The notes: generated by a model not told the origin, from the sequence alone. 64,000 nt of DNA from Brucella anthropi_A (GCF_046630315.1 NZ_LQBD01000012.1:35507-99506), one strand, 5' to 3'; positions 35,044-44,070 are shown, numbered from the stretch's first letter. Numbers and translations are program-made.

Positions 35044-35185
35044 CCCTCATCCTGAGGAGCCTCCTGAGCTTTGCGAAGGAGGCGTCTCGAAGGGCTGATG
35101 GAAAACGCACTGCGCCTACAGCACCCTTCGATTTTTGGGGCCCCGATCTTTCGAGATGGCCCTGCGGCCCTCCTCAGGATGAGGG
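35044..35185. repeat. 142-bp imperfect palindrome after glyS
   Basis: CCCTCATCCTGAGGAGC at the left end pairs with CTCCTCAGGATGAGGG at the right end. Inside, GTCTCGAAGG and CTTTCGAGAT form a second pairing. This CCTCATCCTGAGGAG type repeat is frequent in alphaproteobacterial genomes in my memory. It could end glyS transcription or be a mobile palindrome. Confidence 0.75.
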
Positions 35186-35204
35186 ACGAAGGGCTGACGG
35201 TATT

Positions 35205-35612
35205 TTATTTCAAACCGGGTCTGAGTTCGAGCGAGCTGAGGTCGATTTCGTCCGATGCCCCGGCCCAGGGATCGCCGACGACCCGCACCGGTCTGTTGGG
35301 GTCAAAATCCTCGACCGGCGTGGCGGCAGGCTCAAGCATATCGTCGGGGACGGGCTGGCCCTGCATGCGCGCCATATAGGCGCGGGCGCGTTTGCGCCGG
35401 GCTTCGATATCCTTCTGCGCGTCCATCGCAGCGGCCTGTTTTTCCGCGCAGGGGCCGCAGACCGGCAGGCCGTTTGCGCCGATCCTGTCATAGCCGATAT
35501 AAGCAATGGAACCGACCTGATAGGACGATGGTGCGCGTTCACCCCCGTTTGCGGGCGCAATTGCGGGCAGTCCGATGGCCGTCAGCGAAATGGCGATAAA
35601 TCGCGATAACAT
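35205..35612 (-). CDS. Secreted protein of unknown function
   Basis: A 135-residue protein with a signal peptide (SRFIAISLTAIGLPAIAPA). Mature part has a CGPC motif (LPVCGPCAEK), like a thioredoxin active site but in an otherwise helical, charged context, then an acidic C-terminus with PNRPVRVVGDPWAG. The start at 35612 follows GAGGGG. No family recognised. Confidence 0.65.
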   Translation of the reverse strand: MLSRFIAISLTAIGLPAIAPANGGERAPSSYQVGSIAYIGYDRIGANGLPVCGPCAEKQAAAMDAQKDIEARRKRARAYMARMQGQPVPDDMLEPAATPVEDFDPNRPVRVVGDPWAGASDEIDLSSLELRPGLK

Positions 35613-35798
35613 AATTCCCCTCACGCATGAATAAATCCATCTTGCCTTGAAAAACCTAACAAAACGCAATTTTCCATGCGCAATCATCATCGGCTTGTCG
35701 CAATTATGTCTCCATCAGCGATGAGCTTGCTTGCACAGGGGCCTGAGCTTGTGTAGGCAGAACGGGCATAATTTGGGACGCCCGCGAGGCGAAAACCA

Positions 35799-36770
35799 GT
35801 GTCCGATACAGTCAAATTCGATGATGAGGCAGTCCAGCGCGCGGTGGATGTGCTGCGGCGCGGCGGGCTTGTCGCGATCCCCACGGAAACGGTCTACGGG
35901 CTTGCGGCCGACGCCGCCAATGGCGAAGGCGTCGCCGGAATTTTCGCCGCCAAGGGGCGTCCGCAATTCAATCCGCTGATCGCCCATGTGAACGGCATCG
36001 CCATGGCCGAACGCCATGTGGTTTTCGATACCGTCTCACGTCGTCTTGCGGAAGCCTTCTGGCCGGGGCCGCTCACCATCGTGCTGCCGCTGAAAGACCG
36101 GCAGGATACGGAGCGCCCCATCCATCCCCTTGTGACCGCCGGGCTTTCGACCCTTGCCGTGCGTATGCCGCATGGCCGTGTGCGCGATGTCATCACCGCG
36201 CTGGACAGCCCCGTCGCGGCGCCGAGCGCCAACACTTCGGGCCGCATCAGCCCGACGAGTGCGGCGGCAGTGGCGGGCGATTTGGGCGGGCGGGTTGACC
36301 TCATTCTCGATGCGGGGCCTTGCGGTGTCGGTGTCGAATCCACCATCGTCAAGGTGGAGGGTGATCATGTGCGCCTGCTGCGCCCCGGCGGGCTTGCGGC
36401 GGAAGAGATAGAGGTGTTTCTTGGACAAAGGCTCCTGCGGGCTGAACATGCCGCTGCCATTCAGGCGCCGGGCATGATGGAATCGCATTATGCGCCGGAC
36501 GCATCGATGCGGCTTGCGGTCAGCGATGTGAAGCCGGGCGAGGCGCTTCTGGCCTTCGGCCCGCACCGCGTTGCTGAGAGCGACCGCGCGGCAGCGGTTC
36601 TGAACCTCAGCGAGACAGGCGATCTGCGCGAGGCGGCGGCCAATCTGTTCGATTTCATGCGCAGGCTGGACGCGACAGGTGCTGCCGCCATCGCCGTTGA
36701 ACCCATCCCCCTTGACGGTCTCGGCGAGGCCATCAATGACCGTTTGAAACGCGCGGCGGCCCCGCGTTAA
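35799..36770 (+). CDS. L-threonylcarbamoyladenylate synthase (Sua5/TsaC type)
   Basis: A 323-residue Sua5-type protein. The N-terminal YrdC domain shows GGLVAIPTETVYGLAADA near residue 22 and the KxR motif region AAKGRPQFNPL near 50. A C-terminal Sua5 domain of about 110 residues follows a linker that starts at QAPGMMESHYAPD. It makes threonylcarbamoyl-AMP for tRNA t6A37. The start is GTG with GAGGCG upstream. Followed 25 bp later by the FAD dehydrogenase. Confidence 0.93.
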   Translation: MSDTVKFDDEAVQRAVDVLRRGGLVAIPTETVYGLAADAANGEGVAGIFAAKGRPQFNPLIAHVNGIAMAERHVVFDTVSRRLAEAFWPGPLTIVLPLKDRQDTERPIHPLVTAGLSTLAVRMPHGRVRDVITALDSPVAAPSANTSGRISPTSAAAVAGDLGGRVDLILDAGPCGVGVESTIVKVEGDHVRLLRPGGLAAEEIEVFLGQRLLRAEHAAAIQAPGMMESHYAPDASMRLAVSDVKPGEALLAFGPHRVAESDRAAAVLNLSETGDLREAAANLFDFMRRLDATGAAAIAVEPIPLDGLGEAINDRLKRAAAPR

Positions 36771-36795
36771 CATCCTCCTATGTAAGAGACAGAAA

Positions 36796-38208
36796 ATGCC
36801 GGATACTGCCCTGATCGAACGTTTCGCAGCCATTGTGGGTGAAAAGAACGCGCTCACCGCGCCGGAAGATATCGCCGCCTATCTCGTCGAGCAGCGCGAT
36901 CTCTATCACGGTCGCACGCCGCTCGTGCTGCGCCCCGGTTCGACGGAGGAGGTTGCGGCGATCATGAAGCTTGCCACCGAAACCGGGACGCCCGTTGTGC
37001 CGCAGGGCGGCAATACGGGCCTTGTGGGCGGGCAGCAGCCCGATGAAAGCGGCTCGGCAATCATTCTGTCGCTTGGCCGCATGAACCGCATCCGCAATCT
37101 CGACACGGTCGGCAATCTGGTGACGCTGGAAGCGGGCGTGATCCTGAAAAACCTGCAGGATGCAGCCGAAAAGGCGGGTCGCCTGTTTCCGCTGTCGCTG
37201 GGGGCGGAAGGCTCGTGCCAGATCGGCGGCAATCTGGGCTCCAATGCGGGCGGCACGGCGGTTCTTGCCTATGGCAATATGCGTGAGCTTTGCCTTGGCC
37301 TTGAGGTGGTGCTGCCGACCGGCGAAATCCTGAACGATCTTCGTTATGTGAAGAAGGACAATACAGGCTACGACCTGAAAGACCTTTTCGTCGGTTCCGA
37401 AGGCACGCTTGGCGTTATCACGGCGGCGGTGCTGAAAATCTTCCCGCAGCCGAAGGGCAAGGGCGTGGCTTATGCGGGCCTGCGCAACCCGGAAGATGTG
37501 CTGCGCCTGTTCCAGCTTGCGACCGAACATGCAGGCCCGTCGCTCACCGGCTTCGAACTGATGCCGCGCGTCGGCGTGGAATTTACCGTGCGTCATGTCG
37601 ATGGCGTGCGCGATCCGCTGGAAGGCCCGCATGACTGGTATGTGCTGATCGATATTTCCTCGTCCCGCTCGGAAGAGGATGCGCGCACGACGCTTGAAAC
37701 CATCCTGACGGAAGCCTTCGAAAACGACATCATCCAGGATGCCGCCATTGCCGAAAGCGTCGCGCAGGCGCAGTCCTTCTGGAAGATGCGCGAGGAAATG
37801 TCCTGGGCGCAGAAGCCGGAAGGCGGCTCGATCAAGCATGACATCTCGGTGCCTGTCGCTTCCATCCCCGCCTTCATCCACGAGGCCAATGCGGCGACGC
37901 TCGACATGATCCCCGGCGCGCGCGTGGTCTGCTTCGGCCATATCGGCGATGGCAACCTGCATTACAATGTTTCGCAGCCTGTCGGCGCCGACAAGGAAGC
38001 CTTTCTCGCCCGCTGGCATGACCTCAACCACCGTGTCCACACGATTGTTGCAAGCTATGGCGGCTCGATCTCGGCCGAACACGGCATTGGTCAGCTGAAG
38101 CGCGAGGAGCTTGCCTTTTTCAAGCAGGATATCGCGCTCGACCTGATGCGCCGCATCAAATCGGCCTTCGACCCGGCGGGCATCATGAACCCCGGCAAGG
38201 TGTTGTAG
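36796..38208 (+). CDS. FAD-linked dehydrogenase (D-2-hydroxyglutarate/lactate type)
   Basis: A 470-residue flavoprotein. An FAD_binding_4 domain carries PQGGNTGLVGGQ and GAEGSCQIGGNLGSNAGGT, and the C-terminal FAD-oxidase domain has GHIGDGNLHYN and AEHGIGQLKREEL, where the histidines bind metal in D2HGDH-type enzymes. The substrate is likely a D-2-hydroxyacid such as 2-hydroxyglutarate, lactate or glycolate; which one is not decided. No GlcE/GlcF partner is adjacent, favouring the single-subunit D2HGDH type. Confidence 0.87.
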   Translation: MPDTALIERFAAIVGEKNALTAPEDIAAYLVEQRDLYHGRTPLVLRPGSTEEVAAIMKLATETGTPVVPQGGNTGLVGGQQPDESGSAIILSLGRMNRIRNLDTVGNLVTLEAGVILKNLQDAAEKAGRLFPLSLGAEGSCQIGGNLGSNAGGTAVLAYGNMRELCLGLEVVLPTGEILNDLRYVKKDNTGYDLKDLFVGSEGTLGVITAAVLKIFPQPKGKGVAYAGLRNPEDVLRLFQLATEHAGPSLTGFELMPRVGVEFTVRHVDGVRDPLEGPHDWYVLIDISSSRSEEDARTTLETILTEAFENDIIQDAAIAESVAQAQSFWKMREEMSWAQKPEGGSIKHDISVPVASIPAFIHEANAATLDMIPGARVVCFGHIGDGNLHYNVSQPVGADKEAFLARWHDLNHRVHTIVASYGGSISAEHGIGQLKREELAFFKQDIALDLMRRIKSAFDPAGIMNPGKVL

Positions 38209-38216
38209 GAAAAGAA

Positions 38217-38247
38217 AAGCGGCCCTCATGATCGGAGGGCCGTTTCT
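38217..38247 (+). terminator. Terminator after the FAD dehydrogenase
   Basis: Stem GCGGCCCTC / GAGGGCCGT with a short loop and TTTCTT downstream. A Bru-RS repeat begins right after it. Confidence 0.7.
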
Positions 38248-38248
38248 T

Positions 38249-38352
38249 AGAGCATTTCGAGCAAAAGTGCGAAGCGGTTTTGCGTCCGGAAATGCGTAAA
38301 AACAAAGAATGAGAGCGGTTCCGACGATTCCGTCAAAACAGGAACCGCTCTA
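38249..38352. repeat. Bru-RS-like palindromic repeat, copy 2
   Basis: 104-bp element in the same orientation as copy 1, from AGAGCATTTCGAG to GGAACCGCTCTA. Its last bases CTA form the TAG stop of the ParE gene. Confidence 0.88.
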
Positions 38353-38667
38353 TGACTGTTCGAAATCGAAATCGTCATCCAGCGGAAGGGCCGGTGGGCG
38401 TTCGCGTCCATGGCGGATGGCAAAGATAAGGATGGCGTCGGTGCGGATTTCGTAATCAATGAGATAGGCCCCCATCACAAAACGACGAATGCCGGGGATG
38501 GGTAACTCCTCGGTGAAATGTCCCATCTGCGAAAATTGGCCAAGATCGCGTTTCAGCCGTTTCAGGTCTTCGCTCAATTGCTGGGCCGCCCGTGGACTGC
38601 GCAGCTTCAGATAGGCGATTTCGGATTTGATATAGTCCCGCGCTGCCGGAGAGACGATAACTTTCAC
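38350..38667 (-). CDS. ParE/RelE-type toxin
   Basis: A 105-residue protein of the RelE/ParE superfamily (ParE branch: KVIVSPAARDYIKSEIAYL, then LPIPGIRRFVMGAYLIDYEI and ILIFAIRHGRERP). It would block gyrase or cut mRNA; the RHGRERPP end is of the ParE type. The C-terminal DDDFDFEQS and the stop lie at or in the Bru-RS element. The start overlaps the antitoxin stop by four bases. Confidence 0.87.
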   Translation of the reverse strand: MKVIVSPAARDYIKSEIAYLKLRSPRAAQQLSEDLKRLKRDLGQFSQMGHFTEELPIPGIRRFVMGAYLIDYEIRTDAILIFAIRHGRERPPALPLDDDFDFEQS

Positions 38668-38924
38668 GCAGCCGCACCCTTACTGATCGCCTCCGCTTCC
38701 TCGATGACCGTATCAAGATCAAAACCTTCGCCATTTTCGATGGCGCGGCGGGCCTTGGCGATATCCCTGATCTCCTTGCCTTCGGCTGCGAGATAGGCCT
38801 TCAATGCCCGCACGATGACCCAGCTTCTGCTGCGCTGCGAGATGCTGGCGATTTCCTCGATCTCCGCCAATATGTCATGCGGGATACGCATGGTTATCGG
38901 GTCTGATAGATGTTGATTTTTCAT
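38664..38924 (-). CDS. RHH/CopG-type antitoxin (ParD-like)
   Basis: An 86-residue protein with an N-terminal ribbon-helix-helix (SDPITMRIPHDILAEIEEIASISQRSRSW given in parts: PITMRIPHDI, then the helices) and a C-terminal helix for toxin binding (ARRAIENGEGFDLDTVIEE). It should repress the operon with the toxin. The start at 38924 is set by GGATGGG upstream; the longer frame runs into Bru-RS copy 3. Confidence 0.85.
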   Translation of the reverse strand: MKNQHLSDPITMRIPHDILAEIEEIASISQRSRSWVIVRALKAYLAAEGKEIRDIAKARRAIENGEGFDLDTVIEEAEAISKGAAA

Positions 38925-38938
38925 GGTTTTCCCATCCG

Positions 38939-38977
38939 TTTGTAATACAAAATAGCTCGATAAGGGAAATTCGTCAA
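38939..38977 (-). promoter_or_regulatory. Promoter/operator of the parDE-like operon
   Basis: On the minus strand TTGACG (38977-38972) and TATTTT (38954-38949) are 17 bp apart. A 13-bp palindrome TTTGTAATACAAA (38939-38951) overlaps the -10 and the start region, a plausible RHH operator. Confidence 0.62.
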
Positions 38978-39018
38978 ATACTGGCAGGTGCGCTTGGGAG
39001 AGGGGCGCAGCAAATTTT

Positions 39019-39122
39019 AGAGCGGTTCCGGTTAAAGCGGAATCGTCGGAACCGCTCTCATTCTTTGTTTCTACGCATTTCCGGGCGCAAAACCGTTTCA
39101 CACTTTTGCTGGAAATGCTCTA
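39019..39122. repeat. Bru-RS-like palindromic repeat, copy 3 (inverted)
   Basis: 104-bp element in opposite orientation to copies 1 and 2 (starts AGAGCGGTTCC, ends GGAAATGCTCTA). With copy 2 it brackets the toxin-antitoxin pair. Confidence 0.88.
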
Positions 39123-39336
39123 GTAACCGCTTCTTCAGAAGAATTTCCGAATTCTTACACCCGGTTGCAATCTGCTAACCAAAGGAAAAGGCAGGAAAAA
39201 GTTAACCCAACTCGTTAAGCGCGCCGGTAAGGATCGGCGCCTATTCTCCATCTCAACAAAGAGCAAAAGCTCAACAAGGGAAGCCGGGATAACCGGCTCC
39301 TAAGACAAAAGAGACAGAGAGACAGAGGCGTCGAAA

Positions 39337-39903
39337 ATGATGAGCAAGGGACTGAAGCCCGACTGGGCAGGCCGTGAACTGCGGCTCGATCCGTTTCACT
39401 TTCCGCAGGTCGTAACCTATGCGGCCCGCGATGGAAGCAGCGATGTCACCTTCACCATCAATGAGCGCGGCGCGGTGATCCGGCAGGTTCTGCCATCGAG
39501 CGGCTTGCCCATGTCCATCGCCCTTCCGGCCAGCGCCTTTGTCGGCGTGGTCGCCCGCGCTGTCGAGGACGAGTTCGGCGAAATCACGGTGACGCTGGAA
39601 CTGATGCATGAAGATCCGCAGCTTTCCGTCCCGCTGCTTGTGGCGCATGACCTGACCGATGTTGCCGCCGACTGGCGCGCATGGTCCGCCGCGTTCAACC
39701 TGCCGATGATGCTGGTGGAAGAAGATGGCGTCGCCCGCCCGCTTTACGAAAGCACAGGTCCGGTGCGCACCGGCCAGCCGCAGGCCCGCCGTCAGGGGCA
39801 GGAGCCGCGCCGTCGTCGCCCGCGTTTCCTTGCCCGCCGCAAGACCGGCGCGCTCGGCGTCCGTCTGGTGATCTCGGGCAAGGAAATCATTGCCCGCAAT
39901 TGA
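39337..39903 (+). CDS. Conserved Rhizobiales protein (DUF6101-like)
   Basis: A 188-residue protein with beta-rich first half (DVTFTINERGAVIRQVLPSS) and a basic, proline- and arginine-rich region (QARRQGQEPRRRRPRFLARR) before a final strand. I recall DUF6101 for this family, with limited certainty. The basic tract suggests nucleic acid or anionic surface binding. The upstream 200 bp has no gene; it contains TTAACC-type half sites only. Confidence 0.6.
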   Translation: MMSKGLKPDWAGRELRLDPFHFPQVVTYAARDGSSDVTFTINERGAVIRQVLPSSGLPMSIALPASAFVGVVARAVEDEFGEITVTLELMHEDPQLSVPLLVAHDLTDVAADWRAWSAAFNLPMMLVEEDGVARPLYESTGPVRTGQPQARRQGQEPRRRRPRFLARRKTGALGVRLVISGKEIIARN

Positions 39904-39908
39904 ATGAG

Positions 39909-39947
39909 AGCGCATCCCGAAAAGCGGAAACGGTTTTCGGGATGCGC
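39909..39947. repeat. REP-like hairpin after DUF6101 gene
   Basis: GCGCATCCCGAAAA and TTTTCGGGATGCGC form a 14-bp stem around a short GC loop. It resembles the inner part (CCCGAAA/TTTCGGG) of the 64-bp repeat near 27.2 kb. A half copy, CTTTTCGGGATGCGC, is present near 49246. It also lies at the end of the crotonase gene and can end transcription from both sides. Confidence 0.75.
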
Positions 39948-39964
39948 CCCCACGGCATTCGGGT

Positions 39965-40717
39965 TTATTTTTTGCGCATCAGGAAGGCCATCACGGCTTC
40001 GCGGGCTTCATTCGATGTCAGCCGCTCGGCGAATTGCTTGGCCTCGCGGGTGATGCGATCAGCGATATTTTCGGCGGGCAGGCGCATCAGCGCGCGGGCG
40101 ATCTGCATGGCCTGCGGCGGCTTGGCGGCGATTTCTTCGGCTGCCTTCAACACTTCCGCTTCCAGCGCATCCTCGTCCACGATCTGGTAGACGATGCCTG
40201 CCTCTTGCGCGGCTTCCGCCGTGAAACCATGGCCCAGCGCCAGGAGCGCGAAGGCCTTTTGACGGCCCATCAGCAAGGGCGCAAGCAGGCTGGAGCCTGC
40301 CTCCGGCACGAGGCCGAGATCGACAAACGGCGTGCGAAACAGCGTGCGCGGCGTGGCAAAGGTCAGGTCGCAGTGAAAATGGATCGTCGTGCCCACGCCG
40401 ATGGCAAGCCCGTCGACGCCCGAAACGATCGGCTTTTTGGTTTCAGCGAGCGGAATGAGGAAATCCAGAATTTCACCGCCGAAGCTGCTGTCGCCCGTCG
40501 CAGCCGCCATGAAATCCTGCATGTCGTTGCCGGAGGAAAAGGCGCCCGGAACGCCGAGGAAGACGTGCGCGCGAATGGCGTCGTCCGCGTCGCCATCCTT
40601 GAGCGCCTTTGCCATGGCCGCATACATGGCGCGGGTGATGGCGTTTTTCTTTTCAGGCCGGTTGAGGCGGATGATCTGCACCGCGCCTTTGCGCTCGATC
40701 AGGATATGTTCGCTCAT
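39965..40717 (-). CDS. Enoyl-CoA hydratase/isomerase family (crotonase)
   Basis: A 250-residue crotonase. The first oxyanion-hole segment is VFLGVPGAFSSGNDM near residue 60 and the second KPIVSGVDGLAIGVGTT near 100. At the usual second catalytic glutamate positions the enzyme has ALGHGFTAEAAQEAG; isomerase is therefore as likely as hydratase. Start follows the acyl-CoA dehydrogenase stop by 2 bp. Confidence 0.88.
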   Translation of the reverse strand: MSEHILIERKGAVQIIRLNRPEKKNAITRAMYAAMAKALKDGDADDAIRAHVFLGVPGAFSSGNDMQDFMAAATGDSSFGGEILDFLIPLAETKKPIVSGVDGLAIGVGTTIHFHCDLTFATPRTLFRTPFVDLGLVPEAGSSLLAPLLMGRQKAFALLALGHGFTAEAAQEAGIVYQIVDEDALEAEVLKAAEEIAAKPPQAMQIARALMRLPAENIADRITREAKQFAERLTSNEAREAVMAFLMRKK

Positions 40718-40719
40718 GG

Positions 40720-42510
40720 TCAGGCCTCCAGCGCCGATTTTGCGGCGGCAAGGCTGGCAGCGCCAGTGATGACCGTATCCTTCAGCGACGAAACTTCGGC
40801 CAGCATGTTTTCCGCGAAGAAACGGCAGAGCGCCGCGCGTGCTGCATCGTCGCCGGTCAGCGCGCCACGGGCAAGATATGCGCCGCCAACGGTGAGCGAC
40901 AGAAGCCGCTGATAGGGCGTGGCGCCTGAAAGTGCTTCTTCGGCGCGGCCTTCCGCCGCCGCCTTTTGCAACCAGTCGGTCGCTTCGCGCGCTTCGGCGA
41001 TTGCTTTGGAAAGACGCGCGCCGGTTTCGCCCAGTTCCGCACGGTTGGAAGCGGTGGCCTTGTCGGCATCGTCCTGCAATTCCGCAAGGAAGCCCTTGAT
41101 GTGCTCGCCATGCTGGAGCGGCAGCTTGCGCATTACGAGGTCGATGGCCTGAATGCCATTGGTGCCTTCATAAATCGGGGTGATGCGGGCATCGCGCAGC
41201 AATTGCGCGGCACCGGTTTCCTCGATAAAGCCCATGCCGCCGTGAATCTGGATGCCGAGCGAGGATACGTCCACACCCGCATCGGTGGCAAAACTCTTGG
41301 CAAGCGGCGTCAGCAATCCGGCGCGATCCGACCAGAACTGAGCGTCCGCGCCGTCCGTGGCATGGCTCATGTCGATGGCATGGGCGCAAGAATAGGTGAT
41401 CGACCGGGCAACCTGCGTCAGCGCCTTCATGGTCAGCAACATGCGCTGCACATCCGGGTGTTCGATGATCGGACTCATACCAGCTTTCGGGCCAGCTTTC
41501 GGATCAGCACCGAGCGCGCGGCCCTGGCGGCGCTCCCTGGCATAGGCAAGAGCCTGCTGATAGGCGGCTTCGGCAACGCCGACACCCTGGATGCCGACGA
41601 GAAGGCGGGCATTGTTCATCATGGTGAACATGCAGGCCAGCCCACGATTTTCCTCACCGATCAGATAGCCGACCGCGCCCTGTTCCTCGCCTTTCACGAA
41701 ACCATCGCCATAGATCATGGTGCAGGTGGGGGAGGCGTGGATGCCCATCTTGTGCTCAAGGCCGGAGCAGAACAGATCGTTGCGGCGACCGAGCGAGCCG
41801 TCCTCATTGACGAGGAATTTCGGCACGAGAAACAGCGAAATGCCCTTGGTTCCCGCAGGTGCATCGGGCAGGCGCGCCAGCACCAGATGCACGATATTGT
41901 CGGTGAGATCGTGTTCGCCATAGGTGATGAAGATCTTCTGGCCGAAAATGCGGTAGGTGCCGTCGTCGCGGCGTTCCGCGCGGGTGCGCAGCGCGCCGAG
42001 ATCGGAGCCCGCCTGCGGTTCGGTCAGGTTCATCGTGCCCATCCATTCGCCGGAGATGAGCTTTGCGAGATAAATGTCCTTCAATTCTCGGGATGCGTGC
42101 TTTTCCAGCGCCTCGACCGCGCCCATGGTCAGCGTCGGCGCAATCGCGAAGGCCAGCGTGCCGGAATTCCACATTTCGCTCACCGCCACCGACATCATGG
42201 TCGGCAGGCCCTGGCCGCCATATTCCGGCGTGCCGGTCAGCGAATTCCAGCCGCCCGCGATCCAGTCGCGGTAAAGCTCTTTCCAGCCCGGCGCCGTGGT
42301 GACGACGCCATCCTTCACGGTCGCGCCGTTCTTGTCGCCGGCGATGCGCAGCGGCTCGATACGGTCGGCGGCGAATTTGCCCGCCTCTTCCAGAATGGCT
42401 TCGGCCAGATCGGCGGAAAATTCCGGGAAACGGTTTTCCTCAAGTGCCTTTTCAAGGCCCGCAACCTTCATCAGCGTGTGGGAAATTTCTAAAACCGGCG
42501 CGCGATACAT
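40720..42510 (-). CDS. Acyl-CoA dehydrogenase (large, FadE-like)
   Basis: A 596-residue flavoenzyme with middle-domain WMGTMNLTEPQAGSDLGALRT and the C-terminal YEGTNGIQAIDLVMRKLPL, as in long acyl-CoA dehydrogenases with an additional C-terminal domain. It would desaturate an acyl-CoA, and the following crotonase hydrates the product. Start at 42510 with CGGAGGAAAG upstream; the longer reading was rejected. Confidence 0.9.
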   Translation of the reverse strand: MYRAPVLEISHTLMKVAGLEKALEENRFPEFSADLAEAILEEAGKFAADRIEPLRIAGDKNGATVKDGVVTTAPGWKELYRDWIAGGWNSLTGTPEYGGQGLPTMMSVAVSEMWNSGTLAFAIAPTLTMGAVEALEKHASRELKDIYLAKLISGEWMGTMNLTEPQAGSDLGALRTRAERRDDGTYRIFGQKIFITYGEHDLTDNIVHLVLARLPDAPAGTKGISLFLVPKFLVNEDGSLGRRNDLFCSGLEHKMGIHASPTCTMIYGDGFVKGEEQGAVGYLIGEENRGLACMFTMMNNARLLVGIQGVGVAEAAYQQALAYARERRQGRALGADPKAGPKAGMSPIIEHPDVQRMLLTMKALTQVARSITYSCAHAIDMSHATDGADAQFWSDRAGLLTPLAKSFATDAGVDVSSLGIQIHGGMGFIEETGAAQLLRDARITPIYEGTNGIQAIDLVMRKLPLQHGEHIKGFLAELQDDADKATASNRAELGETGARLSKAIAEAREATDWLQKAAAEGRAEEALSGATPYQRLLSLTVGGAYLARGALTGDDAARAALCRFFAENMLAEVSSLKDTVITGAASLAAAKSALEA

Positions 42511-42763
42511 CTTTCCTCCGAATATATGTCGCGGACTTCTCCTCGGAAGCCCGCCCTGCATCGGCGCTTCATGCAATCCGGCAGGAGCCACTTTGGCTGT
42601 TCCATACAAGAGCTATCGGCTTATTACGTAAACGTCAATGTTTTCGATACACGTCATCGTGATCGGATAGCGCGCGGCCATCCGCCGGCAAACGCCGTTT
42701 TCCCGACGGCGGACGCGCGGAGCGGAAAGGACGGGTGCGGTGCAGCCAGGCCAACCGGCGCGA

Positions 42764-44044
42764 TCAGGACTGCTTTTCGCGCTCGACGGCGCGCCAGCCG
42801 ATATCGGAGCGGTAAAAACCTTCCGGCCAGTCGATGCGCCGCACGGCCTCATAGGCACGTGCCTGCGCTTCGGCGACCGTTGCGGCAATGGCGGTGATGT
42901 TGAGGACGCGCCCGCCGCTGGCGACGATTTCGCCGTCCTTCAACGCCGTGCCCGCATGGAACAGTTTTACCCCCTCGATGCCTTCCAGCTTGTCGAGATC
43001 GCGGATGACGCTGCCCTTCTTCACATTGGCCGGATAGCCTTCGGCGGCCATTACCACGGTCAGCGCGGGCTCTTCTTTCCAATCGAGCGAAATATCGTCG
43101 AGCCTGCCGTCCACGGCGGCATTGATGAGCGCGAGCAGGTCGCTGTCGAGCCGCATCATCAGCACCTGGCATTCCGGATCGCCGAAGCGGGTATTGTATT
43201 CGATGAGCTTGGGGCCGTCCTTGGTCATCATCAGCCCGGCAAAGAGGATGCCGGAAAAGGGCGCGCCGATTTCCGCCATGCCGCGCATGGTGGGTTCGAT
43301 CAGCTCGCGCATGGTGCGTTCCACCATTTCCGGCGTCATCACCGGGGCAGGCGCATAAGCGCCCATGCCGCCGGTATTCGGGCCGGTATCGCCATCGCCG
43401 ACGCGCTTGTGATCCTGCGCGGAGCCGAGCGGCAGCGCCGTCCTGCCATCGCAGATGCAGAAGAAGCTTGCTTCCTCGCCGTCAAGGAATTCCTCGACCA
43501 CCACTTCCGCGCCAGCCGCGCCGAATGCACCCTCGAAACAGGAATCCACCGCGTCGAGCGCCTCCTGAAGCGTCATGGCGACGACCACGCCCTTGCCCGC
43601 GGCAAGCCCGTCGGCCTTGACGACGATGGGTGCGCCCTGCTGGCGGATATAGGCCTTGGCCTTCGGCGCATTGTTGAAACGGCCATAAGCGCCGGTCGGG
43701 ATATTGAAGCGGGCGCAGAGATCCTTGGTGAAGCCCTTCGAGCCTTCAAGCTGGGCGGCGGCCCTGGACGGGCCGAAGACGCGGATGCCCTCGGCGCGCA
43801 TTTCGTCGGCAAGCCCGGCGACAAGCGGCGCTTCCGGCCCCACCACCACGAGGTCGATCTTGTTCTCCTTGGCAAAGGCGATCAGCGCGGCATGGTCGTC
43901 CACGCCGATATCGGCCAGTTCCGCCACGGCGGCGATGCCGGGATTGCCCGGCGCGCAATACAGTTTTTCAAGCAGGGGAGAGGCGGCGAGTTTCCATGCC
44001 AGAGCGTGCTCGCGACCACCGGAACCGATCAACAGAACTTTCAT
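42764..44044 (-). CDS. purD: Phosphoribosylamine--glycine ligase
   Basis: A 426-residue ATP-grasp enzyme of purine synthesis. N-terminal MKVLLIGSGGREHALAWKL, ATP-grasp motif VVKADGLAAGKGVVVA near 140 and NTRFGDPECQVLMMRL near 290. Complete. It is transcribed divergently from ubiA across a 144-bp gap. Confidence 0.97.
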   Translation of the reverse strand: MKVLLIGSGGREHALAWKLAASPLLEKLYCAPGNPGIAAVAELADIGVDDHAALIAFAKENKIDLVVVGPEAPLVAGLADEMRAEGIRVFGPSRAAAQLEGSKGFTKDLCARFNIPTGAYGRFNNAPKAKAYIRQQGAPIVVKADGLAAGKGVVVAMTLQEALDAVDSCFEGAFGAAGAEVVVEEFLDGEEASFFCICDGRTALPLGSAQDHKRVGDGDTGPNTGGMGAYAPAPVMTPEMVERTMRELIEPTMRGMAEIGAPFSGILFAGLMMTKDGPKLIEYNTRFGDPECQVLMMRLDSDLLALINAAVDGRLDDISLDWKEEPALTVVMAAEGYPANVKKGSVIRDLDKLEGIEGVKLFHAGTALKDGEIVASGGRVLNITAIAATVAEAQARAYEAVRRIDWPEGFYRSDIGWRAVEREKQS

Positions 44045-44070
44045 GCCTTGCTCCCTGCGCTTAAGATCAG

